Assembly: GCA_051656905.1 (NCBI GenBank)
Contig: JBOFJQ010000002.1
Span: forward strand, 1-64,000
DNA from: JAGNZR01 sp051656905
GTDB taxonomy: Bacteria > Fusobacteriota > Fusobacteriia > Fusobacteriales > Fusobacteriaceae
Length of the DNA stretch: 64,000 bases
Direction: 5' to 3'
Shown here: positions 44,357 through 54,337 of the stretch, piece after piece
How the letters are laid out: each line of letters starts with the position of its first letter
Numbering within the stretch: position 1 is the stretch's first letter
Program-made: the position numbers and the translations under genes
Notes under the pieces: generated by a model
The model's database searches: none
What the model saw: only the letters and a program-made list of their open reading frames with translations
What the model was told of the DNA's origin: nothing

Positions 44357-46159
44357 ATGGAACAAAAATTTAAAAGAAATTTTTCTATCATTGCTCACAT
44401 AGATCATGGTAAATCAACAATAGCTGACAGACTTTTAGAAGTTACTGGAACGGTTACGCAAAGAGACATGAAGGAACAACTTCTAGACTCTATGGATCTT
44501 GAAAGAGAAAAAGGTATTACTATTAAAGCGCAAGCAGTTACACTTTACTATAAAGCAAAAGATGGTAACACTTATGAACTAAACTTAATCGATACTCCAG
44601 GACACGTTGACTTTATATACGAGGTTTCTAGATCTTTATCCGCTTGTGAGGGAGCTCTTCTTATTGTTGATGCTGCTCAAGGTGTTGAAGCTCAAACTTT
44701 AGCAAACGTATATTTAGCAATCGAGAATAACCTTGAGGTTGTTCCTGTTATAAATAAAATTGACCTTCCTGCTGCTGATATTGAAAAAGTAAGAAACGAA
44801 ATCGAGGATATTATTGGTATTCCTGCTGATGAAGCTGTTCTTACTTCAGCAAAATCTGGTATTGGAATAAACGAACTTTTAGAAGCAATAGTTGCAAAAG
44901 TTCCAGCTCCAAGCTTTGATGAGACAGCTCCTTTAAAAGCTCTTATTTTCGATTCATTATTTAATGATTATAGAGGTGTTATTACTTACGTTAAAGTTCA
45001 AGAGGGTTGTATTAAAAAAGGAGATAAAATTAAAATTTGGTCTACTGGTAAAGAATTTGACATTCTTGAATGTGGTATTTTTGCTCCAGTTATGAAACCA
45101 CAAGATGAGTTATCATCTGGTTCTGTTGGATATATCATCACAGGTATTAAAACAATTCAAGATACTCAAGTTGGAGATACTGTTACACATGCTCACAGAC
45201 CATGTGAATATCCACTAGATGGATTTAGACCAGCTCAATCAATGGTATTTGCTGGAATCTATCCTATATCTACTGACGACTATTTAGATTTAAGAGAAGC
45301 TCTTGAAAAACTTCAGTTAAATGACGCTTCTTTAACTTTCTTACCTGAGACATCTCTTGCTTTAGGATTTGGATTTAGATGTGGATTCTTAGGACTTTTA
45401 CACATGGAAATTATCGTAGAAAGATTAAGAAGAGAATATGATATTGACCTTATCTCTACTATGCCATCAGTTGAATATAAAATCAACTTTGAAAATGGAG
45501 ATACTTTAGTTATAGATAATCCTTGTGAATTCCCAGAGGGTGGGCAAGGTAAAGTTAGAGTTGAAGAGCCTTATATAAAAGGAAATATTATCACTCCAAA
45601 AGATTACGTTGGAAATGTTATGGAACTTTGCCAAGAAAAAAGAGGTATTTATATAGACATGAAGTTTATAGATGATACAAGAGCTATGGTTACTTATGAA
45701 TTACCACTTGGTGAAATCGTTATAGATTTCTATGACAAATTAAAATCAAGAACAAGAGGATATGCTTCTTTTGAATATGAAGTTATCGGTTATAAGCAAG
45801 CTGCACTAGTTAAAGTAGATATTTTAGTTACTGGAAAGCCTGTAGATGCATTCTCATTTATTGCTCACGAAGATCATGCTTACTCAAGAGGAAGACTAAT
45901 TTGTGAAAAATTAAAAGATATTATTCCTAGACAGCAATTTGAAATTCCTATTCAAGCTGCATTAGGAGCAAAGATAATAGCAAGAGAGACTATTAGAGCT
46001 TATAGAAAGAACGTTACTGCTAAATGTTATGGTGGAGATATATCTAGAAAGAAAAAACTTCTTGATAAGCAAAAAGAAGGTAAAAAGAGAATGAAGCAAA
46101 TAGGAAATGTTGAAATTCCTCAAGAAGCATTCGTATCAGTATTAAAACTTAATGACTAA
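44357..46159 (+). CDS. lepA: Elongation factor 4 (LepA)
   Basis: Ribosome-associated translational GTPase thought to act in back-translocation or 30S biogenesis. 600 aa, normal. G1 AHIDHGKSTIADRLLE, switch I EREKGITIKAQAV, G3 DTPGHVDF, G4 NKIDLPAAD, and the LepA-specific C-terminal domain ending KKLLDKQKEGKKRMKQIG and VEIPQEAFVSVL. SD AGGAGG before ATG 44357. Confidence 0.98.
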   Translation: MEQKFKRNFSIIAHIDHGKSTIADRLLEVTGTVTQRDMKEQLLDSMDLEREKGITIKAQAVTLYYKAKDGNTYELNLIDTPGHVDFIYEVSRSLSACEGALLIVDAAQGVEAQTLANVYLAIENNLEVVPVINKIDLPAADIEKVRNEIEDIIGIPADEAVLTSAKSGIGINELLEAIVAKVPAPSFDETAPLKALIFDSLFNDYRGVITYVKVQEGCIKKGDKIKIWSTGKEFDILECGIFAPVMKPQDELSSGSVGYIITGIKTIQDTQVGDTVTHAHRPCEYPLDGFRPAQSMVFAGIYPISTDDYLDLREALEKLQLNDASLTFLPETSLALGFGFRCGFLGLLHMEIIVERLRREYDIDLISTMPSVEYKINFENGDTLVIDNPCEFPEGGQGKVRVEEPYIKGNIITPKDYVGNVMELCQEKRGIYIDMKFIDDTRAMVTYELPLGEIVIDFYDKLKSRTRGYASFEYEVIGYKQAALVKVDILVTGKPVDAFSFIAHEDHAYSRGRLICEKLKDIIPRQQFEIPIQAALGAKIIARETIRAYRKNVTAKCYGGDISRKKKLLDKQKEGKKRMKQIGNVEIPQEAFVSVLKLND

Positions 46160-46168
46160 TTTTTAAAT

Positions 46169-46205
46169 AAAAAGAATGAAGAGACCAGGTCCTTTCATTC
46201 TTTTT
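46169..46205. terminator. Terminator of lepA (and of the facing aldolase gene)
   Basis: AAAAAGAATGAA (46169-46180) and TTCATTCTTTTT (46194-46205) with an inner GACC/GGTC pairing; T-runs in both directions. Confidence 0.88.
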
Positions 46206-46262
46206 TGTTTATTTAATTTTATTAATAATTTCACTAACTTTATTTTTAAATCAAAATATAAT

Positions 46263-47279
46263 TTAAATTAATGATTTTAATTTTTTAATAAATTTATCTA
46301 CATCTTCTTTTGTTGTATCAAAAGATGTTACAAACCTTACTTCTGATTTTTCTTCATCCCAAACATAGAAATAACAAAATTCTTGCATCTCTTGTATAAT
46401 TTCTTTTGGTAAAATTGCAAAAATAGTATTTCCTTTAACATCATTAGTAACTGTTATTTCAATCTCTTCTAATTGTTCAGCAAAATATTTTGCCGTATCA
46501 TTTGCATTTTTTGCATTTGTATACCATAAGTTACTATTTAAATACTCTGTATATTGAGACGAGATAAATCTCATTTTTGAATGAAGTTGCATATTCTGCT
46601 TTCTTAATCTAGCAAAATCCTTTGCTAACTCTTTGTTAAAAAATACAATTGCTTCTCCAAACATAAGACCGTTTTTAGTTCCTCCAAAAGATAGAACATC
46701 CACACCTAAATCTCCTGTCATCTCTTTTAAAGTACATCCTAATGCAACTGCTGCATTAGATATTCTTGCTCCATCCATATGAAAATACATACTGTTATCT
46801 TTTGCAAATTTAGCTACTGCCTTTAACTCCTCAATTGAGTATATTGTTCCAAATTCAGTAGTTTGTGAAATTGAAATCATCTCTGGACTAGATTTGTGAT
46901 AAGTCCCTTTATATGTTAAATATTTTTTTGCTCCCTCTAAATCTATTTTACCATTTATATTTGGCACAGTTAATAACTGCATACCTGTTATTTTTGCTGG
47001 GGCCCCTGCTTCATCAGTAAATATATGAGCACTATCTGCACAAATTACAGAAGTTGCTTTTCCTTTTGATGCTTCTAATGCCATAACATTAGATCCTGTT
47101 CCATTATATACAAAGAATACTTCTGCATCTCCAAATATTTTTTTAAAAGCTTCTTGTGATTCTTTTGTGTATGGATCTTCTCCATAAGCAAATTCATGCC
47201 CTACATTAGCATTAGCTAAAGCTTCCATTATTTTAGGATGAACACCACTATAATTGTCACTTGCAAAATATTTTTTCAT
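46263..47279 (-). CDS. ltaE: Threonine aldolase family PLP enzyme
   Basis: 338 aa. Cleaves L-threonine or allo-threonine to glycine and acetaldehyde (low-specificity type). DNYSGVHPKIMEAL at the N-terminus, FHMDGARISNAAVALG, and SFGGTKNGLMFGEA with the PLP-binding Lys of SFGGTKNG. Fold-type I. Closely related enzymes can act on beta-hydroxy amino acids, so stereospecificity is open. Single gene. Confidence 0.93.
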   Translation of the reverse strand: MKKYFASDNYSGVHPKIMEALANANVGHEFAYGEDPYTKESQEAFKKIFGDAEVFFVYNGTGSNVMALEASKGKATSVICADSAHIFTDEAGAPAKITGMQLLTVPNINGKIDLEGAKKYLTYKGTYHKSSPEMISISQTTEFGTIYSIEELKAVAKFAKDNSMYFHMDGARISNAAVALGCTLKEMTGDLGVDVLSFGGTKNGLMFGEAIVFFNKELAKDFARLRKQNMQLHSKMRFISSQYTEYLNSNLWYTNAKNANDTAKYFAEQLEEIEITVTNDVKGNTIFAILPKEIIQEMQEFCYFYVWDEEKSEVRFVTSFDTTKEDVDKFIKKLKSLI

Positions 47280-47455
47280 TTTCCCCTCCGTTTAATTTTT
47301 AATACCTTTTTGTTTACTTAATAAAAAATTTTTATTGTTTCCTCAGTATAAACCATTTTATTTTTTTTATCAATTTTTATTTAATATTTAAAGAGTAATA
47401 TATTTTTATTTTTGATTATGGTATAATTTATATTATATTCAAATTTGGAGGCATT

Positions 47456-47863
47456 ATGAAAAAATTATATTTTGCAGTTTTATTATTGCTTGCATTATTT
47501 TTTACTTCTTGTTCATCATTAAACTCTTCTGATAAAAAAGATATAAAAAAACAGATAACAAATGAAAAATTTGTTCTAGTTGCACCTTATAGGATCAATA
47601 GGATTTTTATAACTTTTACAGATGAAAGAGTTAATGGTAACTCAGGAGTTAATATGTTCATGGGAAATTATAAGATAACTGATAATAAGGTTTCTATGGG
47701 GCCTCTTGCTTCTACTATGATGGCTGGACCTATAGAAGACATGGTTAGAGAAAATTATATTTTATCAGTGTTAAACAACTCTAAAAAAATATCATTTGAT
47801 AATAATATTTTAACTTTTACAACAGATGATAACCAGTTCTTAAAATTTAAGAAGGTAAAATAA
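47456..47863 (+). CDS. Small lipoprotein with META/HslJ-like domain
   Basis: 135 aa. Signal peptide with lipobox FTSC, acylated Cys19 (LFFTSCSS). The rest resembles the META domain of HslJ and related heat-inducible or secreted proteins: ITFTDERVNGNSGVNMFMGNY, then VSMGPLASTMMAGP, M(E)DMVRENYILSVLNN. Function unknown; likely in the envelope. A TATAAT lies at 47422-47427, 28 bp upstream. Faces the barrel gene with a shared terminator. Confidence 0.85.
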   Translation: MKKLYFAVLLLLALFFTSCSSLNSSDKKDIKKQITNEKFVLVAPYRINRIFITFTDERVNGNSGVNMFMGNYKITDNKVSMGPLASTMMAGPIEDMVRENYILSVLNNSKKISFDNNILTFTTDDNQFLKFKKVK

Positions 47864-47907
47864 TTTTTTCTTTATCTTCAGTGTTAAACATTAAATATTT
47901 ACAAAAT

Positions 47908-47960
47908 AAAAAATAAGGATTTCAAAATTATTAATCATAATTCTGAAATCCTTATTTTTT
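47908..47960. terminator. Bidirectional terminator between the META lipoprotein and barrel genes
   Basis: A 17-bp perfect stem (47908-47924 with 47944-47960) continued by AATTAT/ATAATT inside; T-runs on both sides. Confidence 0.92.
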
Positions 47961-47992
47961 TATTACTGTTACTTTTTTTATTTATTATTTAA

Positions 47993-48925
47993 TTAAAATA
48001 TATGACATAATCTTAAAGAATATATTGCGTAGTCATTGTTATTGGTAACTATATTCATTATATCAAAGGCACCATATAAATCAGGATCAATATAATAAGT
48101 TAAAGTTCCGCCAAATGAAATAGAATCTTCATAAGAATCAAAAAGTGCTCCTCTTCTTACTATACCAGATTCTCTTATTGATATACTATTAGTATCAGTT
48201 AACACATCACTATATTTTGTAAATAGCTTTAATTCAAATTTATCTATTTTAACTTTATAGTTTAAACCAGTGTTAAAGATTGAATAATTTTCTATACTTT
48301 TACCATACTTTATTGAATCATATGAGTAATCATCTGCAAATACTCTTGATCTCTCTATAGAGGCATATGGATATAAAGTATGCTTCTGCCCTATTTTAAA
48401 GAATTTACCAGTTTCAAACCCTATTAAGAGATTATCTCTATCTCCACTACGATCATTATTACCCTTAGTTCCACCAACGTATCCAAGTAATAAATAATCA
48501 TTTATATTATATCCTAAATAAGCATTTACTCCTACAGTGTCAGTATCTTCTTTCCCCATATCACCATCATAATCTACTTTATTACGCAAATAACCGAATG
48601 ATACTCCTGTTAGCCACATACTATTCTCAGTTACTTTAAAATTACTCGTCGTCCCTGTTACTATTCCTTGAGTTCTAGTTGAATAACCTTTATAACCACT
48701 CTGTGTATCAAAATTACTTTTTCCATACAGATATTCTATATTTTGCGTACTCCCTGATGCTCCAGAATTTTCTTTTAAAGAGGTTAAATCTCTTCTCATA
48801 AAAGTTTTTCCTTTTTCAGTAATATAATACCCATTTGTTTCATTGATATTATTACCTTTTAAATATTGAGAATATGTTGCTGTGTAACATGTTACTATTA
48901 ATAACAAGCAAAGTATTTTTTTCAT
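47993..48925 (-). CDS. Stand-alone autotransporter-type outer-membrane beta-barrel protein
   Basis: 310 aa with a signal peptide (KKILCLLLIVTCYTATYS). Residues about 95-310 show alternating strands like an autotransporter barrel: WLTGVSFGYLRNKVDYDG, GVNAYLGYNINDYLLLGYVGG, LYPYASIERSRV, ending YAIYSLRLCHIF with the terminal Phe of outer-membrane barrels. Only about 70 residues precede the barrel (KTFMRRDLTSLKENSG), so there is no large passenger. Role unknown; it might be a porin, an adhesin fragment or a remnant of a longer autotransporter. Confidence 0.78.
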   Translation of the reverse strand: MKKILCLLLIVTCYTATYSQYLKGNNINETNGYYITEKGKTFMRRDLTSLKENSGASGSTQNIEYLYGKSNFDTQSGYKGYSTRTQGIVTGTTSNFKVTENSMWLTGVSFGYLRNKVDYDGDMGKEDTDTVGVNAYLGYNINDYLLLGYVGGTKGNNDRSGDRDNLLIGFETGKFFKIGQKHTLYPYASIERSRVFADDYSYDSIKYGKSIENYSIFNTGLNYKVKIDKFELKLFTKYSDVLTDTNSISIRESGIVRRGALFDSYEDSISFGGTLTYYIDPDLYGAFDIMNIVTNNNDYAIYSLRLCHIF

Positions 48926-49003
48926 TTATTAACTCCTCGCCATCTTTATTTATTTTTCTACATTATATCATAATAAGAAAAAGATAATAATAAAAAATTA
49001 AAA

Positions 49004-49035
49004 AATACTCTGAGAAAAATTCTTCTCAGAGTATT
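49004..49035 (-). terminator. Terminator of the peptide-binding protein gene
   Basis: AATACTCTGAGAA (49004-49016) pairs exactly with 49023-49035, loop of 6 nt, 12 bp after the gene's stop. Confidence 0.85.
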
Positions 49036-49046
49036 AATTTTAAATT

Positions 49047-50606
49047 CTACTGTTCAATAGTAACTCCATTTAATTTATGGTGTCCTGCAGGATTTAATTT
49101 AAAGTTTTTAACATAATTTTGGAATCCAGCATTTTGCTTAAGGTAAGCTAATGTGAATACTGGTAAATCCTCTTGGATTATATCTTGAATTTCAGCATAT
49201 ATTGCTTTTCTTTCTTCTGAATTCATAGATACTTTACCTTTTTCAAGTAATTCATCAACTTTTGGATTAGAATAGAAAGATCTATTTCCAGCTCCACCTT
49301 GAGTTGCAGAATTGAATAAAGCGTTTAATCCATAATCAGCATCTCCAGTTACAGTTACCCATCCCATGATGAAAGCATCATGCTCACCTTTTGCAGTACC
49401 ATCTAAGAATGCTCCCCATTCTATAGTTTCAATTGTAACTTTAATTCCTACTTGATTTAATTGATCTTGCATAATTGTAGCAATATCTCTTCTTTGAGGA
49501 TTATCATTTACCCAAATTTTGAATGAAAGACCATTCTCATATCCAGCTTCTTTTAATAAAGCTTTAGCTTTTTCTATATTTTGATTATAAACTGGTTTTG
49601 TATGATCTGAACTTCCAAATACTAATGGTCCTATTGGAGAATTAGCTATAGTAGCGGCTCCTTTGTATACAGTCTCTATAATTGGTTCTCTATCTAATGC
49701 ATAAGCAATAGCTTGTCTTACTCTCTTATCTTGGAATATAGGTTTCTTCATGTTGAATCCTAAATATGACATAGATAATGAAGGCTCTTCAATTAGAGAC
49801 ATAGTTTTTGAATCTTGAATTAATTTTTTATCCATTGGATCAATTTCATAAGATAAGTCAATCTCTTTAGTTTCTAATCCTATAGCTCTATTTGTTCCAT
49901 CTGGAACATTTCTAAATATAATTTTATTCAGTGTTGGTTTTCCTAAATAATAATCTGGGAAAGCTTTTAAAGTTATAGCATCTCCTGACATCCATTTTTC
50001 AAAAGCATATGGTCCTGTTCCTACTGGATGTTGTCCATAAGATGCTCCTGATTCTTTTACTGCTTTCTCATTTAATATAGATGCAGCAGTGTGTGCTAAA
50101 TGGTTTAATAAAGGTCCAAATGCCTCTTTTGTTGTAACTTTAACTGTATAGTCATCAATAACTTCAACTTTATCTACAGCTTCAATAATGTGTGATACTT
50201 GAGCTGAGTCTTTCATTCTATCTAAAGAGAACTTTACATCTGAAGCTTTTAGCTCTTCACCATTATGGAATTTAACTCCTTTTCTTAAATGAAAAATAGT
50301 TGTTTTTGGATCTGGATTCTCCCAACTTTCAGCAAGTGCAGGTTGTGGCATCATCTTTTCATCTTGATCAACTAATCTACTATAGATTTGTGCTGACACT
50401 CTTGAAGATGGCTGGTCATTTGTTGCATCTGGATCTAAACTCTTAGCATCTGCTCCTTGAGCAATAACTAATGCCTCCTTTGTTGAAGTAGCTTTTGCAT
50501 CTTTCGAGTCTGCTTTTGAGTCGCTAGCATCTTTCTTTTCCCCGCATGCTACAACTAAAGCTGACATTAAAGTAATGCAAAATAAATTCTTTAAAAATTT
50601 CTTCAT
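49047..50606 (-). CDS. Peptide/nickel-type ABC transporter substrate-binding lipoprotein
   Basis: 519 aa, SBP_bac_5 family (DppA/OppA/GsiB-like). Lipobox VVACG with Cys21, then a Lys/Asp/Ser linker and LVIAQGADAKSLDPDATNDQ, LAESWENPDPKTTIFHLRKG, VRQAIAYALDREPI. Probably binds di- or oligopeptides or glutathione. No transporter subunits adjoin it, so it is an orphan binding protein. A good promoter lies upstream. Confidence 0.92.
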   Translation of the reverse strand: MKKFLKNLFCITLMSALVVACGEKKDASDSKADSKDAKATSTKEALVIAQGADAKSLDPDATNDQPSSRVSAQIYSRLVDQDEKMMPQPALAESWENPDPKTTIFHLRKGVKFHNGEELKASDVKFSLDRMKDSAQVSHIIEAVDKVEVIDDYTVKVTTKEAFGPLLNHLAHTAASILNEKAVKESGASYGQHPVGTGPYAFEKWMSGDAITLKAFPDYYLGKPTLNKIIFRNVPDGTNRAIGLETKEIDLSYEIDPMDKKLIQDSKTMSLIEEPSLSMSYLGFNMKKPIFQDKRVRQAIAYALDREPIIETVYKGAATIANSPIGPLVFGSSDHTKPVYNQNIEKAKALLKEAGYENGLSFKIWVNDNPQRRDIATIMQDQLNQVGIKVTIETIEWGAFLDGTAKGEHDAFIMGWVTVTGDADYGLNALFNSATQGGAGNRSFYSNPKVDELLEKGKVSMNSEERKAIYAEIQDIIQEDLPVFTLAYLKQNAGFQNYVKNFKLNPAGHHKLNGVTIEQ

Positions 50607-50649
50607 ATTTCACCCCTCAGATATGTTTTTAATAAAAGTATTATTTATA

Positions 50650-50677
50650 TAATACTTCTTTTTATTGTTTTGTCAAT
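50650..50677 (-). promoter_or_regulatory. Promoter of the peptide-binding protein gene
   Basis: Minus strand TTGACA (50672-50677), 16-nt spacer, TATTAT (50650-50655), with GAGGGGTG as ribosome site before ATG 50606. Confidence 0.75.
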
Positions 50678-50799
50678 AAAATTTACCCTGAAACCGTGAT
50701 TATTGTATGATTTTTCATATATTTTATATATAATTATATTTTTTTATTGTTTTAGTAGATTTTTTTGTCAATTTAAGTCATTACATAATTATTTCATTT

Positions 50800-51507
50800 T
50801 TATATTTTTTCTTCTTCTTTTTCCTCTTTATCTCCATCCATTAATTCTGTTCTTCTTATATTATCACCTTTGATTATAAAAATTAGATTCTCTACTAAAT
50901 GAGTTATATGGTCTGAAACTCTTTCAAATTTTCTATCTAATAATAGAAGTAGCGTTCCACTTTCTATTATTGAAAAGTCTTTTTTCATTACTTCTACTAA
51001 AAATCTTGTATTTTCTGTTACATACTCATCAATCTCTTTATCCATAGCTAAAAGAGCATATAAAGAGTTTATATCTTCATTTACCATTGTTGTAATATAG
51101 CTCGCATATATTTTTTTAATTTTTTTCAATAAAGGAAGGAATTTTTCATGTAAATATATACTTATATTATTTTCTGACCCCTCTAATTTTTTTAAAATTG
51201 AAAGACCACCTTTTAATAAGTCTCCCATTCTCTCAATTAATCTTGCTGAGTCTATATACATTATAAGTTTTCTTAAATCTCTTGCTGCTGGCTGAAATCT
51301 AGCAATTAAAACTATTGCTTCCTCTTTTACATCTTGCTCTAAGTGGTTTATTGTTGTTTCAACCATGTAGCATTCACCTAACATAGTTTCCGTTACTTTC
51401 CCTGTTTCTAATGCTTCTATACTTATGTCTAAAGTCCTATTTAAGTTTTTCAAAAGTTCTAAATATACATTATCCAAAGCTTCTAATTTTATTCTAAATT
51501 TTGTCAT
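50800..51507 (-). CDS. phoU: Phosphate signalling protein PhoU
   Basis: 235 aa, all-helical with two PhoU three-helix repeats. Links the Pst transporter to the PhoR kinase and keeps the regulon off when phosphate is plentiful. Motifs: VETTINHLEQDVKEEAIVLIARFQPAARDLR and the second-repeat counterpart DRKFERVSDHITHLVENLIFI (conserved ERxxDHxxN). The C-terminus is a short Glu/Lys tail. Last gene of pstC-pstA-pstB-phoU. Confidence 0.95.
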   Translation of the reverse strand: MTKFRIKLEALDNVYLELLKNLNRTLDISIEALETGKVTETMLGECYMVETTINHLEQDVKEEAIVLIARFQPAARDLRKLIMYIDSARLIERMGDLLKGGLSILKKLEGSENNISIYLHEKFLPLLKKIKKIYASYITTMVNEDINSLYALLAMDKEIDEYVTENTRFLVEVMKKDFSIIESGTLLLLLDRKFERVSDHITHLVENLIFIIKGDNIRRTELMDGDKEEKEEEKI

Positions 51508-51564
51508 ATTTTTAAATCCTCCACTGTTTGATTTTTATTATTTGTAATTATTCGTAATAGTATA

Positions 51565-52344
51565 TTATCCAAATTTTCCAGTAATATAATCTTCTGTTTT
51601 TTTATTTTTAGGATTTGTAAAAATTAATGCTGTTCTATCAAATTCTTCAAGTATCCCTTTAAAGAAAAACCCTGTATAATCTGATATTCTTGATGCTTGT
51701 TGCATATTGTGAGTAACTATAACTATAGTATAAGTTTTAGCTAATTCACATATTAACTCTTCTATTTTAGCTGTGGAAATTGGATCTAAAGCTGATGTAG
51801 GTTCATCCATAAGCAATACTTCTGGATTAACTGTAATTGCTCTTGCTATACAAAGTCTCTGCTGCTGTCCTCCAGATAAGCTAAGAGCTGATTTGTGTAG
51901 GCAATCCTTTACTTCATCCCAAAGAGCAACTGCTTTTAAAGAGTTTTCTACAATTTCATCTAATTTAGCTTTATCTTTCTCTCCATGAAGTTTAGGAGCA
52001 TATACCAAATTTTCATAAATAGTTTTAGGGAAAGGATTGGGTTTTTGAAATACCATTCCTATTTTTTTTCTAAGTTCAACTAAATCATAATTATTACTAA
52101 ATATATTTACGCCGTCTAGTTCAACATTTCCTTCATATCTAGTTCCACTAATTAAATCATTCATTCTATTTAAAGATCTTAAAAATGTTGACTTACCACA
52201 TCCAGATGGACCTATTAAAGCTGTTACTTTATTTTTAGGAATCTGCATATTTATATTATCTAAAGCTTTAAAATTATCATAGTAAAAATTAAAATCACTT
52301 ATTCTTATTCTTGGTTCTTTAATTTCATTTATGTTTTTTGACAT
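51565..52344 (-). CDS. pstB: Phosphate ABC transporter ATP-binding protein
   Basis: 259 aa from ATG 52344 (GGAGG, 5-nt gap; the ATG 12 nt upstream lies on the ribosome site). Walker A GPSGCGKSTFLRSLNRMND (PstB-specific continuation), VFQKPNPFPKTIYENL, signature LSGGQQQRLCIARA, Walker B LLMDEPTSALDP and VTHNMQQA. Energises phosphate import by PstA/PstC. Confidence 0.97.
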   Translation of the reverse strand: MSKNINEIKEPRIRISDFNFYYDNFKALDNINMQIPKNKVTALIGPSGCGKSTFLRSLNRMNDLISGTRYEGNVELDGVNIFSNNYDLVELRKKIGMVFQKPNPFPKTIYENLVYAPKLHGEKDKAKLDEIVENSLKAVALWDEVKDCLHKSALSLSGGQQQRLCIARAITVNPEVLLMDEPTSALDPISTAKIEELICELAKTYTIVIVTHNMQQASRISDYTGFFFKGILEEFDRTALIFTNPKNKKTEDYITGKFG

Positions 52345-52384
52345 TATTTCCTCCATTTATATAAACTTTCATTATTTTTCTATT

Positions 52385-53230
52385 TTATAACTCTCTGCTG
52401 AATTTTTTTCTTAATAATCCACCTATTACATTAAATCCTACACTTATAAACACCAGTATGAAAAGAGTTCCGAAAATCATTGACTCTGGCATATTAGGTA
52501 CTTGAGTTGAAATTACAAATAAGTGATAAGGTAAAGCCATAACTTGTTCAAGTATAGATGATGGTAAAAACGGTAAATAAAACGCTACTGCTGTAAACAT
52601 AATTGGTGCCGTCTCTCCTGCAGCTCTAGATATACTCAGTATAATTCCTGTTAATACTCCTGGAATTGCTGCTGGTAAAACTATTTTAGAAACTGTTTCC
52701 CATTTTGTAGCTCCCAAAGCTAGAGAAGCCTCTCTTAAGTTGTTCGGTACATTCATTAAAGCTTCTTTTGTTGACGTTATAATTACAGGAAGACACATTA
52801 ATCCCAGTGTTAAAGAACCTGCCAATACTGAAACTGGTATCTTTAAATATATTACGAAAAGTGACATTCCAAATAATCCATATATTATACTTGGTACCCC
52901 TGCTAAATTCATTATAGTTAAATTTATTAATTGTGTAACTTTATTATCTTTAGCGTATTCTACTAAATACACTCCTGTAAAAACTCCAAATGGAACTGAG
53001 AAAAGTATTGTTCCTATAGTTAAATATACAGTTCCTACAATTGCTGGAAATATTCCTCCAAGTCTCATTGCTTTTCTTGGCATTGCTGTTAAGAATTCCC
53101 AATTTATTGCTGGAATCCCTTTATATATAATGTAAGCTAATATTATTATAGTTGGAGCAATAGCTAGAAAGCTTATAACTTTTATTATAAACTCTATCCC
53201 TTTTCCACTGTTTCCTTTAAGTAAATTCAC
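52385..53230 (-). CDS. pstA: Phosphate ABC transporter permease PstA
   Basis: 281 aa, six predicted TM segments. EAA loop EASLALGATKWETVSKIVLPAAIPG, preceded by GVPSIIYGLFG and followed by AAGETAPIMFTA, the PstA signature. Between pstC (13 bp) and pstB in one operon. Confidence 0.96.
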   Translation of the reverse strand: MNLLKGNSGKGIEFIIKVISFLAIAPTIIILAYIIYKGIPAINWEFLTAMPRKAMRLGGIFPAIVGTVYLTIGTILFSVPFGVFTGVYLVEYAKDNKVTQLINLTIMNLAGVPSIIYGLFGMSLFVIYLKIPVSVLAGSLTLGLMCLPVIITSTKEALMNVPNNLREASLALGATKWETVSKIVLPAAIPGVLTGIILSISRAAGETAPIMFTAVAFYLPFLPSSILEQVMALPYHLFVISTQVPNMPESMIFGTLFILVFISVGFNVIGGLLRKKFSREL

Positions 53231-53243
53231 CTTATTCCCCTCC

Positions 53244-54128
53244 TTATTTTCCAGTTAATTTCCTAGATTTTCTAACATAAATATCCGCTATTGTATTTGT
53301 TATAAAACTTATTATAAATAATACAAATCCTAAAGCGAAAAGACTGTGATAGTGAAGACTTCCTTGTACTACTTCTCCCATTTCAGCCGCTATTGTTGCT
53401 GTTAAGGCTCTAACTGATGTTAAAGGATTGTCTGCTATTATAGGAGCATTTCCTGTTACCATCAATACAGTCATTGTTTCTCCTAAAACTCTTCCAAATC
53501 CTAGCATAATTCCAGCAAAAATTCCTGGTGCTGCTGCTGGTAATAATATCTTAACTATTGTTTCAAGTTTATTTGCTCCAAGTGCTAAAGATGCTTGTTT
53601 ATATGAACTATCTAGTGCTTTTAATGCATCATCTGTAAAAGAAACAATTGTTGGTAAAGCCATAAGTGCAAGTATTACTCCACCTGTTAAAGCTGTTAAT
53701 CCACTTTGTAATCCAAATATATTTTTTATCGGTCCTGATAAAACATAAAGACCTATAAAACCTAGAACAACTGATGGTAATGCTGACATTGTTTCCACTA
53801 ACATTTTTAAAAAATTTCTAGTTTTCTTTGGTGCATATTCTCTTATGTAAAGTGCTGCGAACACTCCTAATGGAATCGCTATTATTAGAGCTATTATTGT
53901 AATCCAGAACGTTCCTGTAATCAGTGGTAACATTCCATACTTCCCTGACAAAGGGATCCACTCTTTTCCAAATAAAAAATCTTTTATTGGATACTGCTTA
54001 AAAAATTCTAAACTATTTAAAAATATAAACATAAATATAATAATTAATATTATGATATTAAAAAAACCAACTGTTGCTAAAATATATTTAGCTAACCAAT
54101 CTTTAATTTTTCTAACTTCCGTCATCAT
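53244..54128 (-). CDS. pstC: Phosphate ABC transporter permease PstC
   Basis: 294 aa, six TM segments, first about residues 16-36. SALPSVVLGFIGLYVL, QASLALGANKLETIVKILLPAAAPG (EAA loop) and GRVLGETMTVLMVTGN are PstC signatures. Begins ATG ATG after AGGAG; the second ATG (54125) has slightly better spacing. First gene of the minus-strand pst operon, divergent from pstS across a 261-bp control region. Confidence 0.96.
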   Translation of the reverse strand: MMTEVRKIKDWLAKYILATVGFFNIIILIIIFMFIFLNSLEFFKQYPIKDFLFGKEWIPLSGKYGMLPLITGTFWITIIALIIAIPLGVFAALYIREYAPKKTRNFLKMLVETMSALPSVVLGFIGLYVLSGPIKNIFGLQSGLTALTGGVILALMALPTIVSFTDDALKALDSSYKQASLALGANKLETIVKILLPAAAPGIFAGIMLGFGRVLGETMTVLMVTGNAPIIADNPLTSVRALTATIAAEMGEVVQGSLHYHSLFALGFVLFIISFITNTIADIYVRKSRKLTGK

Positions 54129-54262
54129 TCTTCTCCTTTTAATACAATTTTAATTTAATTTTTATTATCATTTAAATCTTTTTAAGATTAAGTAAATATA
54201 ATTGTCTTAAATCATTCTATATTAAGAGTTTAACGCACCTTTGTGAATAACATATTAATCTT

Positions 54263-54314
54263 TTGTAAAAAAATTGTAAAAAAAATTTAACATTACTTTA
54301 ACATTAAATTTATT
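54263..54314 (+). promoter_or_regulatory. Pho-box-like direct repeats between pstC and pstS
   Basis: Two TTGTAA units (54263, 54274) 11 bp apart, then TTAACA units (54287, 54298) and TTTATT (54309), each 11 bp apart. TTAACA-N5-TTAACA is the classical PhoP/PhoB pattern. A TATAAT follows at 54338-54343, so the repeats occupy the -35 zone of pstS. Confidence 0.7.
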
Positions 54315-54337
54315 ATGTCTTTACTTTTAAATATTAA

